Counted from the stretch's first letter, positions 33,168 to 45,327 are shown. The stretch is 64,000 bases of DNA from Semisulcospira habei (GCA_036245525.1 BTPG01000003.1:142059005-142123004), one strand, 5' to 3'. Notes: generated from the letters alone by a model not told the origin. Translations and numbers: made by a program.

Positions 33168-36100
33168 GGAAGTGGCTATTTGGACGGCGCCGTCCAAGCA
33201 GCCCGTAGGCTATTTGGACGGCACTTGTAATGGGAAACTACTCCGCGAGTAATGTGCCGACATCACACATGATTATGCACGGCAGGCGGTGTTGTCTCGC
33301 GAGCGTAGGGACATGATTTACACTCTATGCTTGTTTTAGGAGAAAAAATAATACAGTGAGTGTTAGCTGAAGCAGGAAATACACTGCCTGCACATTTCTT
33401 ATACAAACAAAAGCCGGCACAACTCATTGCGTCACTGGATTTATGAAGCGCAATTTTGCTTACGGCGGTCCGGCCGGACAAGACGAGAATCCGTTAAGTT
33501 GCCGGTGCACTCTCACTTCTTGGGTGTAATGTATAATGTTACATATGGAGTACGTGCATGTGTGAGTGAGGATTGAAATGACCCGTTTAACGCAGTTTAG
33601 GTTTTAATCAGTTGACCAGTTAGCGTTACAGACTAGAGACGGACAGAATAAACACAGGTAATGCCGGGTTCCATAGTCCTATCTTTTCTCCTCTGGTACT
33701 GATGTGTGAGGGAGGGATGAAATTAACCGATTAGCACAGTTTTGGTTTTGATCAGTTGACTGATTGGCGTTACAGACTGGAGACGGACCGATTGAACACA
33801 GGTAATTGGTACCATCGTTCAGTCGGGGGTATGGAGTGTCCACAGGTAATACAGTTGTCGATACCGACGTGGAGCGACGTTTCAGCATCTGTACAGATGC
33901 TGAAACTTAACTCTGAATTGTGTGTTTTATGTACAAGCCAGTGCTTTATGCCACATGGCGGTCCATGGCGCACTGGTAAAGGCACCTGCCACCAATGCTA
34001 AAACTGGAGGTACTTACTTACTTACTTACGCCTGTCACCCCTACCCGGGTATAGGCCGTCGACGAGAGACCTCCAGCAACTCCTGTCCTGTGCTTCTCCT
34101 TCGATTCTACTCCAGGTGGTTCCCAGTCTCTTGACGTCTGCTTGGAGGTCTCGACGCCAGGAGTTTCTCGGCCTACCTCTTTTCCTCTTTCCCTGGGGGT
34201 TCCATGACAATGCCTGCCTAGTGATACTGGAAGCTGGCTTTCTCAGGCTGTGACCGATCCATCCCCATCTTCTTCGCCCAATTTCATTCTCTGCTGTTAT
34301 CTGCTCTGTTCTGTCCCAGAGTCTGACATTGCTGATCTTCTCTGGCCAGTGGATTTTCAAAATTCTTCTAAGGCAACTGTTCATGAAGGTCTGTACTCTG
34401 TTGACTGTGGTTTTTGTCAATCTCCAAGTCTCTGCTCCATATAGGAGAACTGCTTTTACATTGAAGTTGAAAATCCGGACTTTGGTGTGTTGTGACAGCT
34501 CTCTGGAACTCCACACTTTTTTTAACTGGAGAAAGGCTGCTCTGGCTTTACCGATTCGTGCTCTGACATCTGCATCAGTGCCGCCTTTTTTTGTCTATGA
34601 TGCTCCCGAGATAGGTGAAGGACTCCACCTCCTCCAACGGGGTGCCAGCAAGCAAGACTGGTTCTTCCCTGGTTGTGTTCAGCCTCATTGTCTTTGTTTT
34701 CTGTTTGTGAATGGCGAGGCCCACTTGGGACGAGATGTCAGCAAGCCTCGTGGTCTTGTCCTGCATTTGTTGATGAGTGTGGGACAGTAATGCCAAGTCG
34801 TCTGCAAAATCGTAAAACTGGAGGTGCAAGGTTCAAATACAAGCTGTAAAAATCAGTTTCTGAAACCTCAGTAGCTGGGCTGACCCTCCATACCACGTAA
34901 ATGTCCCGTGTTCGTCTTGTACTGTGTTTGTCACCCATTTGATCTTGTGTTGATTTTGATTTTGTCCTTTTCTTGTCTAATCTGATTTCAGGTATTTTCA
35001 GTTGCACATTAGATTTTGCGTATTGTATTTTGATTATCATATGTAATTAAATCGTGTCACAGTAGCCTGTTACTATAGTTTGTTTGTACCAGTTTTTTGG
35101 TTTTGTTTGTTGCTTCACTAAAAAGAAAATGGCAGCATACATGTTATCTTCAGTATGTGTGCAACACACACTTAGATAGGTTTGGTTTTCCCTAGGCAGC
35201 ATCAATTTTAGCTGCGTGCCATTTACATTGACCGTTAGTCTTAGAAAGTATGCAACACGTGTGCAGTGATTGTAGTAAAACCCTTCCCCGCCAGCAGACA
35301 AGATGTTCATCTATTGATAAAGAAATGCTCAATCCAGATAAACAAACAAATCTTTTATGTAATAAAATGTTAGTCTTCTGCAGGATTTTGTTTTGAGTAT
35401 GCCGAGTTTGTTTTGTTGCTTATTTGATGCATGTAGTTGTACTACGTCTGTTTCTTGCTGTAGCTTGCTACTTAGCTGAGTGTCTTACACTGTCTTGTGT
35501 TCTTGTTTGTGTGATGCCTGACAATGTATGTACATTATTCAATCAGAAACCTATAACATGACAGTGATCCAAAGAGTAAACTGAGAAAATGGCTTTTCCT
35601 GGTTGCTTTGATATTTTCTGTGTTGCCTTGTTGTTTCATACAATTGTTAGTAGTCCTCTTTATCTTTCCCTCACACACACAGACATGGCTAACAGTTCTG
35701 TACCAGCACAATACACCCACAAGCATCTTCCCAGTAACCAAAGTAGTGTATGTGCACGAATAACATTAGGCATTTGCGTTCGCATAATAATACCGGTTAT
35801 TATACAGGTGCTTTACCCAATTCTGCCTGCGAATCAGCTCAAAGCGCCACGGACTGAACCCAACACGCATGCTCATGTGACACACATGCATTCACTCTGA
35901 AGACAAACACAGTACAAGACAAACACGGGACATTTACGTGGTATGGAGGGTCAGCTGAGCTACTGAGGTTTCAGAAACTGATTTTGACAGCTTGTATTTG
36001 AACCTCGCTCCAGTTCCTAGCACTGGTGGCAGGTGCCTTTACCAGTGCGCCATGGACCGCCATGTGACATAAATCACTGGCTTGTACATAATACACACAA

Positions 36101-36841
36101 TTCAGAGTTAAGTTTCAGCACCTGTGCAGATGCTGAAACGTCGCTCCACGTCAGTATCGGCAACTGTATTACCTGTGGACACTCCATACCCCCAACTGAA
36201 CGATGGTACCAATTATCTCGGCTGCGTTCAATCTGTCCGTCTCTAGTGTAACGCCAATCATTCAACTGACCAAAACTATGCGAATCAAATCGGTTCATTT
36301 CATCCCTCCCTCACACATCAGTACCAGAGGAGAAAAGACAGGATCGGGAACCCGGCATTACCTGTGTTCATTCTGTCCGTCTCTAGTCTGTAACACCAAC
36401 TGGTCAATTGATTAAAACCAAAACTGTGTTAAACGGTTCATTTCAATCCTCACACACGCACGTACTCCAGTATGTAACATTATACATTACACCCAAGGAG
36501 TGAGAGTGCACAACTTAACGGATTCTCGTCTTATTCCGGCCGGACCGGAAGCAAAATTGCGCTTTAAATTCAGTGACGCAATGAGTTGTGCCGGCTTTTG
36601 TTTGCATAAAAAAAAAACGTGCAGGCAGTGTATTTCCTGCTTCAGCTAACACTCACTGTATTATTTTTTCACCTGAAACGAGCATATAGTGTAAATCATG
36701 TCCCTACGCTCGCGAGTCAACACCGCCTGCCGTGCATAATCATGTGTGATGTCACATTACTCGCGGAGTAGTTTCCCTTTACAAGTGCCATCCAAATAGC
36801 CTATGGGCTGCTTGGACGGCGCCGTCCAAATAGCCACTTCC
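33168..36841. mobile_element. Foldback element with ~950-bp inverted arms
   Basis: Ends GGAAGTGGCTATTTGGACGG in inverted orientation. The left arm (33,168-34,011 plus 34,826 to about 34,937) and the right arm (about 35,894-36,841) are inverted copies of each other; the central ~955 bp (34,938-35,893) is unique and non-coding. The right flank TAACAATTT and left flank TAATTT are compatible with a 9-bp TSD that lost three bases on the left. Long arms and a 9-bp TSD fit a MULE-type or foldback element; no transposase is present. A RTE-like LINE fragment interrupts the left arm. Confidence 0.8.
34012..34812 (-). mobile_element. 5'-truncated RTE-like LINE, copy 1
   Basis: 801 bp inside the foldback's left arm with TSD TAAAACTGGAGGT at 33,999-34,011 and 34,813-34,825 and a GTAA microsatellite tail at 34,012. 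Minus-strand fragments of the RT C-terminal end: FYDFADDLALLSHTHQQMQD, VLLYGAETWRLTKTTVNRVQ and GRPRNSWRRDLQADVKRLGT. Homologous copies at 56,664 and 60,454. Confidence 0.92.
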
Positions 36842-37216
36842 TAACAATTTACATCCAAAATTTGGACGCATACTGTAAACTTCATAAAGGGTTTCTTTCA
36901 TCTATCACCCATGCATCCTCTTCAAAACCTTGATATAAACGACTACACCATTTGTCTTCAGCAAAAACAACAGATTAGTAGAGATTAATAAGTGCCTAAA
37001 CTGTTTGAACATAACTCAATGTTTACACCATTCTGAGTATAAATCTTCCAAGTGGATCATTTGATTTTCTATGTAAGAACCACAAACCTTTCATTATAAA
37101 AACAAAGTGTATACTCTACAAAATAAGACATAAGTTTTAATAATTTACCATTTGTCAAAATGTGTTATAGTAGTATGATTTCTGCTGACAAAATTTACGG
37201 GTTATGTTCAAGCAGG
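36842..37216. repeat. Motif array of element A, right part
   Basis: Resumes with the second half of the interrupted copy (TAACAATTTACATCC), then a forward copy at 37,007 with a small internal insertion and a reverse copy at about 37,193-37,213. With the foldback and its TSD removed, 33,157 to 37,007 becomes about 167 bp, in step with the rest of the array. Confidence 0.75.
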
Positions 37217-38208
37217 CTCTTATATTACGGTGAATTATGCGAAAGCAACTGACTCTAGAAAATCAACTCAATGGTAATTTAGGCCAACACTGCAAACATC
37301 TTGTGATTTTTCATAGTGCAGCATGCCTTTGAAAATCTGAGTTCCATGGAGCATGTGTAAAATGTGTCACGTTTTGTTTTCAAGTTATAATTTGGATTTG
37401 GTCAAAAAAACTGTGATATTAATGTCCCAAATTCTTCTGTGGCCACCCATTACACCCAAAAATCATGTATCACTGAAACCTTATCCATTTCCTTACAACG
37501 TGATGATGTATGCCTTAGTTTGATCTGACTACTTCTGATAATTTTGTAGCAGGTTTTGTGAGGGAGGGTGTAGATTTTACCACTAGACACCCAGTCGTAC
37601 TCGTGACCTATATATATAGTACAGTTTATGGAAATGTTTAACCACTAGGTTTAAACAGTCTTTAGTTATTTGAACACACACTTGGTCTTTCATCTTAGAT
37701 GTGGTATTTCTCGGCCGAGCTCAAACTTTAAACCTTTATTATCTTGGAAACCGTTAAAGATACAGCTTATGAAAGTTTGCACCTGTTTAAATATTAACAT
37801 TTTGCATATGGTCAAGAGTACGACTAGGCGTCGAGTGCTGGTTTCGCTACCTGACTGACAAAACAAAGCCTTCAAACTCAAAATCGGGCATGCATCTCAC
37901 ACAACCATATCTCAACTGGTTAGAAATTGAACATACCTTCTAATCCTGTGTCATTTTTTTATACATCCGATGGCATAAACAAGTTATTCATTGTTTTGTG
38001 CGATCGAGCGGCGGAAGCCAAAATTTCGAAACATGACATCACCCACGTGTGTTCGCTTTCAGATAAAAAATTCCGGGGAATGAAATAGAATTTCGAAACC
38101 AAGTTTAGGCCTATAGAGAGCCAATGCAAGTTACTATTTTGTTACTATCGTCGAGTTTTACATGTGTCTAAGTTTAATGTAGTTTGAGGGCAAGTAAAGG
38201 CTAGAATG

Positions 38209-39505
38209 AACATAACGCGTGTCGTCAATTTCACACGTGCAAATCTCGCTATGAACCAGAACACAAAAAACGTACCGTGAGGCACCTAATTAACATATCC
38301 TAGACAACATTACTCTTCATTCTGATTACCGTAAACAAATTTGAAATCCTTTTGAGAATTGAACGAAGGCTGCGTTTTAAACTTAACCCAAAAGTTGTAA
38401 ATTTTGAGTTACGTTCAATCACGGGAAAGAATCTCGCAATCATCGACGTGCGTGATTTTCTGGAATCGTCGGCCATTTTGAGATTTGCATTTGGTCAGTC
38501 CTACGTACCTGATCCCTACAGGTGACATCGATGGAGCAGGGAAGAGACAAAGTTGAAGGTAAGTTTTGGTTGTAAATGGTTATGTTCATGCAAAATTGAT
38601 GACTGAGCACCATAAATGTTTAAAAAAAGCAATGCAAGTGTACTGTTTTTCTAATTACTTCAAATGAATGTTGACGCAAACAAATGTAAAATCAATCGTC
38701 TCAATGACCGCGTGTTTTGAACAAAGGAAGAAAACATTACTTAATGGAATTTGCCTCCATCCGACGATGACGGTTTAGTTTTGGTTGTAACAGTTACGTT
38801 CAAGTTTCTAAATGCGATATTCAGTATTTCAAAGGATAAAACAGAACAAGTAATGTATGTTCGTTTTAGTTTTGTAGCGCAGAAACACTTTGAAACAATA
38901 ATTATTACCTTTTACCGTCACCTTGCCGTTGTGTCCGCTTGTACATAACTTTACACATGGTTGAAGGTTGTCAGCGTTATGTTCAGGCAATTACAGCATT
39001 ATTTTCAAAGATTAAAAAGAACACTACGTATCACACATTTTCGTCGATTCAGTATTATTGTCTTTAACGTTCCTGTTATAAAAAATATAGTAAATGTCTT
39101 TTGCTCCTGCTGTTTGATTGTTCATAACTTTACACAGTTTGGCCAGGTAAATCTTTATGTAAAGTTATGTTCAAACCATGAGTTTTGCATTTTGGGGGAA
39201 GGACAAGTCATACATTTTTTTTTACCAATTTTTGCTGGTAGGAAGAAATTTTGTGCTAATTTGATTTATACTTCGGGTCATAGATTATGAATTGCTGAAT
39301 TATAGCGTTTGTACATAACATGACGCAGTGCAAAAGGAAACGGACATAGCACCTTCAATCAAAAAATGGTCGTTTTTCTTATCTTAAGCAGTGATAATGT
39401 TCCCATTGTCTTTATGTACTTTATATTATTGTTTCTTTATTATGTAACATAAGATTAAGTAAAAATAACCCTGTTCTGGCAGTATTGGACTGAACATAAC
39501 ATCAC
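38209..39505. repeat. Motif array of element B, left part
   Basis: Forward copies near 38,213, 38,942, 39,120, 39,311 and 39,493; reverse copies (GTTA(T/C)GTTCA-like) near 38,410, 38,580, 38,795, 38,974 and 39,158. Neighbouring sites are again roughly 150-215 bp apart. Inverted pairs 30-40 bp apart occur at 38,942/38,974 and 39,120/39,158. Confidence 0.75.
38531..38558 (+). CDS. Possible first exon of the element B gene
   Basis: ATG with codons for MEQGRDKVE plus one base, followed by a consensus GTAAGT donor at 38,559. It lies between motif copies of the left array. Its phase (one base left over) fits the terminal exon at 46,421, which begins by completing a codon with two bases. Evidence is only the start codon, the donor and the phase match. 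Confidence 0.35.
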
Positions 39506-40497
39506 GTAACACTTAGGGTGGTTGGGTTGGAAAGTTCTGTTACACTATGCTTCATGACAGGTTTTCTGGTATCTTGCAAAAACTACACTTCAATTTTCTG
39601 ACGAAGAATGCATGCATCGCATGAACAGTTGTGTTTGTCGGGAATATGTGATGTATTGTGACTTGAACTAACAAATAAATCAATAAAGAAAGAATTGTGT
39701 TAAGTTTATGATTTTAAATCGTGTTTTTACAATCCCACTCGAAAGAATGTAGACCGACAGACTCTCCCGCAGCTTTAGCGTATGATTAATTTTACCCCGG
39801 CATACTCCTGAACGCTCATGTTTCTGTTTCACTTCAATTCATTTAAACGTCAAGCTTCTCGACAAAGTCTTGCGGGCTTCAGTACACCGATATAACACGA
39901 TTGTTAACCTACTAGACCTATTTCAGCACCCATGTGTTCGAAACGTGTGTCAGTCTTTAAAGCGATCGATCGAGATCGCCTGTAAACAAAGGGACTGAGA
40001 GTTTGCTAGCTTTCCTGTTGTTGCTTTCAGGTATAATTTAATTGTAAAACGAAAAGATTCAAGTAGAATTATTGCCTTAAACCCCGTTTTGGTTTCCTTT
40101 TTGATTAGTATTGCTCACTCACCTCGGCATCAGACTACAAATTCTACGAGCGACATCTAGTTTTGACGCACGGTTTTCGGTCATGTTTTCCGGATATGAC
40201 GTCACTGCCGATGTTTTAACCCATATCCATCGGCATACTCCCGCGTGCGTACACACCCATTTCCGTCGGAATACACCGCCGCGCGTAGGCCCCCCTTTCC
40301 GACGGAATACTCCCCGACGCGTAGTTTAGGTCCCTCGGTGTACACGTAAACCCCTACTTCCCATGACATCACTGTTTAGTGCTCTAAACGTCATCGAAAT
40401 GTGCACTTTTCCCAGTTTGACCGCGAATTTGTCGGAAGTTGTAAGCCTTTGTTACGCTAATTTTCACCGCGTGTTTCGAGTGAATACATCGAGCATG

Positions 40498-41625
40498 CAT
40501 ACCTGCCTACCCCCGACTTTAGCTTCCAGGGACAGGCTTTACAGAAAACAGGGACAGAGACCTATTTCCAGGGACAGGTCATTCCACGACAAGATCCAGT
40601 CTTTTTAAGTGCAGCGATAAAAATTAATAAATCAATATGTTAATTTTAAAATTAAAACACAACACAGAAAATAAAAAAATGCTTACATTCTTATCAAGTA
40701 ATAAAGCAGTTCAGAAATTAACTGGCCTATACTTGGCAAAAAAAAAGTCATTGGTCTGGTCTTTAACCTGGCTAATGTAGACTCTAACTCTAAGCATTGT
40801 TATTTACACACATGTCCAGTTAAGCCAAGGTAACTATTCAATTATTTACAACGCTATAGACATACCATACAATAATCGAACTATATTCATAACAGTATAA
40901 AAGCCTACCTTTATTTACATTTATGTACAAAGAGTGAACGGGCGCACTGGAAAGTCTTGGCAATTGTGGAGTCCGGAAACATTATCTTGACGGCTTTGTT
41001 CATTTTGTCAAGAGCTGCCATCGGCAAATTTAATTCTACTACCAAGTCTACCATCATTGTTTCTGCTCTTATTACATCCAAGGTTTCATCTTTAGCATTT
41101 GGCTTGCTTGCCAAAAATCCTGTGATTTTGCTGTTCTTTTTTTCGCTGTCACGCATTTTTTGGTTTGCCTTGTGCTTATTCGTTTCCACGTGGTGAGCTA
41201 TTTCGTCACTGCCGCCAGATTTCACAGAAAATTCGCATGCACACACCTCGCAAAAAACAGAAGTATCAATTTTTCCAGGCTTGATGAAAGGCCATTTTTC
41301 GGTATATTTAACAATGTACACTTGAGCGCATTTTTTTTGTGGCTTCGCCGGGAGTGTCGGCTGCTGCTTTCTCTTCGTCGCCATTTTCGAAATGTACGGT
41401 GATTGTGCGCATGCGCGTGACTGAAAAATCTCGGGAGAGCGTGATCATCAGTGCATATAATTCAACGCGAGACTTGAGCGCGCAAAATGTCCGTCGTCTG
41501 CTCGATTTTTTTTTTTTTTTTTTTCCCCGGGACGCCACGGCGAAAACCGTATTTCCGGGACGGTTAATCAGTTTTACTACGTTTCCGGGACAAATACGGG
41601 TACTCCGGGACGGTAGGCAGGCCTG
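40498..41625 (-). mobile_element. hAT-like element inserted at the piggyBac start codon, 6-bp TSD
   Basis: 1,128 bp. Ends CATACCTGCCTACC (left) and, read inward from the right, CAGGCCTGCCTACC. TSD AGCATG at 40,492-40,497 and 41,626-41,631; the ATG inside the right TSD copy is the first codon of the piggyBac ORF. Subterminal words CCAGGGACAG (left) and TTTCCGGGAC (right) repeat several times. It encodes a transposase N-terminal fragment on the minus strand. Confidence 0.88.
40911..41384 (-). pseudogene. hAT transposase N-terminal fragment with zinc finger
   Basis: 157 codons from ATG at 41,384. The start is basic (MATKRKQQPTLPAKPQKK), followed by KYTEKWPFIKPGKIDTSVFC and a CxxC...H...H finger (FCEVCACEF ... 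HHVETNKHKANQK, residues about 44-74), then KITGFLASKP. This layout is that of the DNA-binding N terminus of hAT-type transposases of fish and invertebrates. The catalytic domain with its RNase H-like fold and hAT dimerisation region is missing: the frame ends at 40,911 and only about 400 bp remain to the TIR. A paralogous N-terminal fragment is in the MITE at 18,291-18,884. Confidence 0.75.
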
Positions 41626-41628
41626 AGC

Positions 41629-43660
41629 ATGATGGCCGAGCCAGGTGAGAGAGACGATGTGAGTGACGGAAGTGATTTTGAATTAGATCTTGACGACGAC
41701 GTATTAGGGGAAGATGAAGAGTTGGTGGCGATTCGAGATGTACGACGAGTTAAATGATTTAGCTCGTCAAATTTTCGGCGATAGCGAGGAAGACGACGAC
41801 GATGATTTTGCTGGCTTTCAAGATGGCTGGCAACGCGACAATTTTCTTCCTTGTGTCAAAAGAAACTATCGGCGCCAGCAGGGACTGAATGTCGCTCTTC
41901 CCCAGAATCCCAAAGCAGTGGATTATTTCCAGCTGTTTTGGGATCAGTCCATGTGGGACAGATTGGTGACAGAGTCAAATCGTTATGCGGGGCAACAGCG
42001 TGCGGCGAATCCACCTCCGCCGAACGTAAGATGGTCGGAGGTCGATGAAGGAGACATGAAAACTTTTATCGCTCTCTGTCTCATGATGGGGATAATTCGT
42101 CTCCCAACAAGGAATGATTATTGGAGAACCAAGGAAGACTGCTGGCTGGCACATACCAACTTTGGGAAGGCCATGTCACGCGACCGCTTCGGTTCGATCT
42201 GGCGGTACCTTCACCTTCAAGACAGTGCCAAACCTGTGCCAGGTGACAAGCTAACCAAGCTGCGATGGTTTATTAATCACTTGGTCAACAAGTACCAGAC
42301 AGTGTACACGCCAGGTTTGTACCTTTTTATGTCTCAGACCCCCCCCCCCCCCCCCCACCCTTCCCAACAAAACAAAAAAGAGATGTGCTTGATATCATGT
42401 TATTGAATCCAGTCACTCTTACATGAACTAAAGTTGTTTGTGTTTACATTTTTGACTCTGCTAGCGCCCTTCTCACTCTATTTTTTGTTGTGAATTTGAA
42501 TATTCTTCTTACATGGTATGGAGCCATTACTTGTAGGCTGAAAGATTTCTGTCAAGTGCTGTCTGTGTATATTTTATTTTTGTCTTCATCTTTTTCCAGT
42601 TGATTATGAAGTTAACAAATCTGTACTTTTACGTTTTCAGGTCCAACGTACACGGTTGATGAAACGATGGTCAAGTTCAAGGGGCGTCTTGGATTCCGCC
42701 AGTACCTGCCAATGAAGCCAACAAAGTGGGGAATCAAGATTTGGAGCCTGGCAGAGAGCACCACAGGCTATATCGTCAACTGCCAAGTTTACACGGGCCG
42801 AGATAATGGAAGGACAGAACACGGACTGGCACACAGGGTTGTAATGGACATGTGTGTGCCTCTCCAAGGCACACAAAGTGAAGTTTACTTTGACAATTTC
42901 TTCACAAGTTGCAGGCTTCTGGAGGACCAGAAAGCCCTTAGCATCCAGGGGTGTGGAACTGTCCGTGCTAACCGAAAGGGGCTGCCACAAGACCTGGTGC
43001 CAAAGAAGGGACGTCCTGCCCTTCAAAAGCATGAGAGCAAGGTTGCTCAAAATAATGACCTCGTCTTCTGCCACTGGCAGGACACAAAGCCAGTGCTTGT
43101 GCTGTCCAACTTTCATGATCCGCAAGAGCAGGGTCAGGTAAGGCGGAATGGAGGTGGCCAAGGCAAATGCTACGTTGCCGTTCCTGCGTGTCTGGCCGAC
43201 TACCAGAAGCACATGAAGGGAGTTGACCTTGCTGACCAAATGGTGGGTTATTACACCCTCAACCACCGCTCCTGGAAATGGTGGCGTCGGCTGTTTTTTC
43301 ATCAGATGCTGGTAAGCATGCACAATGCATATGTCATTGCTTACAAGAATGAGCCAGACCGTGCAAAGCAGGACTGACCGCACTTTCAGGACTTTGTGGA
43401 GGCAGTGGCACACTCGCTGGTCACGACACGAGTGACAGGAGCCGTCCGCCCAGCTGATGCGCCTGCACGTGCCACACTGGACCACAAGGTGGACAAAATA
43501 TATGAAAACGCGCAAGACTTGCCAGGAGTGTTCCAGGAGAGCTCCCCCGAATGAGCGACGGCGTACCACCAAGTATGGCTGTGTGCAGTGCCAGGTGCCG
43601 TGTCACCAGGAGTGCCTGATCAACCATCTTCGACACCACAATGTTGTGCACAACAATTAA
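41629..43660 (+). pseudogene. piggyBac transposase, two exons, frameshifted
   Basis: DDE-type piggyBac transposase (DDE_Tnp_1_7), which excises and inserts at TTAA. From ATG ATG at 41,629 an acidic N terminus (DGSDFELDLDDDVLGEDEEL) stops at 41,755-41,757; the continuing frame starts by 41,714 (DELNDLARQIFGDSEEDDDD), so one frameshift is needed near 41,740. The DNA-binding/insertion part includes VDYFQLFWDQSMWDRLV. Intron 42,315-42,640 has GT-AG ends. Exon 2 has all three catalytic Asp contexts: TVDETMVKFKGR, VYFDNFFTS and KGVDLADQMVGYY. A TGA at 43,375-43,377 and a further frameshift precede the C-terminal cysteine-rich domain (CQECSRRAPP, YGCVQCQVPCHQECL, to about 43,660). Catalytic residues are kept but three lesions make it inactive. 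Confidence 0.93.
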
Positions 43661-44852
43661 TTCTAACTGTGCACCGACTGTGAACAGTGAACTCTAACTG
43701 TGCACTAACTGTGAACAGTGAACTTGTAATCTAATGTGCTAACAGTGAATGTGCAGGGATGTATGTAAGCAATTTTTTCCCCTCCGTCTCTGTACTTCAG
43801 TGTTACGAACACTGCTCTACAGGGAAGGAGGGGGAAAAAGATGTTATTTACACAAAATACACAAGTAACTGTGCGAGATCTGTCAAGGACTTTCTTTTAT
43901 TCTTCTGGAATCTTTGGAAAATATCATACTTTGAAATGAAATACAAACAACTATGCAGATCATAGTGTGGCCCAGTCTGGAAAATTTACTTTTTCAACAG
44001 ACGATGGTTTCAGAAGAAACTGTGTAGTTTTCAAACCATTTGATGGATTTATTCTCTTTTTAATAATGAGATAGTGAATTGAAGTGTGTGTATTTTAAAA
44101 GTGTATGTGCTGCAGTGATTTTGGATCATTCTGTTGAAAAAGTCATCTGAACATGAGGTATGTGAATTTTTTTTAATTTTACACTCACCTTTACACTAAA
44201 ATACTTTTTTCTGTGTTTAATTTTCTAACTTTTTTTTACATAGATGCATAGCATATTCAATTCTGAATCTCCTGATATGCAACACTTGTACTTTTGGATT
44301 CTCTTGGAAGCATCTTAAACTTAGAACAGTAAGTCATACGACTGTGAAAACCATCATGTTGCCCTGTCTTGAATTATGTGCTTTTTTGGAAGCAATGGTG
44401 GTTGCAATAAAAAATGTGTAGTGTTCAAACCGCTAGATCATAAGATGGATTTTTTTTTTTTTTTTAACTAGGCAGAAAATAGAACTGTGTATATTTTACA
44501 GGCATATATGCTGCATTGATTTTGGATCCTTCTATTGAAATAATGTATTTGAACACAAGGTATGTGTGCATTTTTTCTATATTATAAACTCACATTTACA
44601 CTAAAATATTGTTTTCTTGTGTTCATTTTTTGAGTTTATTTTTACATAGATGGCTAGTATATTCAATGCTGAATCTGCTGATATGCAACACTTAATGTTT
44701 TAGGGTAGGTTGAGACTGTAATAAGCATTTTATACAACTAACACTCGTGCACTAAATTTTCCTAAAAAACGGTCAGCTCTGAGCAGGCACTCTCTGTTAG
44801 GCCTCTTAGCTCACAGAGTGCCTGACTGAAGTCTCTTCCAGATGGATATGGG
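43661..44852. other. piggyBac 3' non-coding region
   Basis: AT-rich sequence between the transposase and the right TIR. It contains two diverged ~430-bp tandem copies: AAAATGTGTAGT / AACTGTGTAGTTTTCAAACC, then GCATGTGCTGCAG(T)GATTTTGGATC and TCTGCTGATATGCAACACTT-type words near 44,000-44,290 and 44,400-44,700. No coding segment. Confidence 0.6.
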
Positions 44853-45327
44853 TTAAGAGAGCGCGTCCCATGTGTAAACAGCGTTGTCGAGTGATTTGCG
44901 AAAGGTTTGCAAATCTTTTAATTATTTTGGAGTTTTTTAGTGTCAGTCTCTATCGAGCGAATGCTTCTGTTTTTCTCCAAAACCGTAGGCGCCCTCTTCC
45001 CATTATGATAGGTTTATAAACGTTTCTCACTGTGATACTTCACGATCTCGAGCTCTTTGTCGTTCGTGAGTGTATATAAAACTGCCGACAAGGTTTGAAG
45101 ACGAAATATCACTTCAAAATTATGAAAATTGACCTGTCGCTCAGCGAATGTAGACTGACGGAAGTTGACCGATCGCCAGTAAAGTGGGACATGCCAAAAC
45201 AAATACCAGAAAACCTGCCTCATGCTATTTTTGTATGGTTTAGTGTTCTATGATAAGTACAGATAGTCTGTGCATTTAAAAAAAACAACTTTTCTGCACC
45301 CAAGAAATGACAATTTAAGAAATGCCT

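Larger units (their letters stand above)
31030..37609. mobile_element. Element A: TIR transposon with periodic 16-bp motif array
   Basis: Left end ATGTCAAGAGTAGGACTGGG then TGTCC (31,030-31,057); right end, inverted, GGTCACGAGTACGACTGGG then TGTC (37,585-37,609). Internally, GAACATAACTTTACAC-like motifs occur about every 177 bp. A 3.67-kb foldback element (33,168-36,841) has inserted into one motif copy, so the original element is about 2.9 kb. No gene is recognised in it. Element B, with the same TIR, starts about 200 bp further right. Confidence 0.65.
40220..44852 (+). mobile_element. piggyBac element with intact TTAA ends, nested hAT
   Basis: TIR CCCATATCCATC at 40,220 and inverted at 44,852, each flanked by TTAA (40,216-40,219; 44,853-44,856), the piggyBac target site. 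Just inside the left end, three ~30-bp subterminal units with CGGCATACTCC/CGGAATAC(A/T)CC and GCGCGTAG-type words repeat (40,229-40,326). It encodes a recognisable transposase at 41,629-43,660. A 1,128-bp hAT-like element is inserted immediately before the coding region. Without it, the element is about 3.5 kb. It lies within the presumed intron of the element B gene. Confidence 0.93.

Noticed and set aside
42637..43572. A 311-codon open frame on the minus strand
   Set aside because: It is the antisense shadow of piggyBac exon 2, which has a clear family match on the plus strand.
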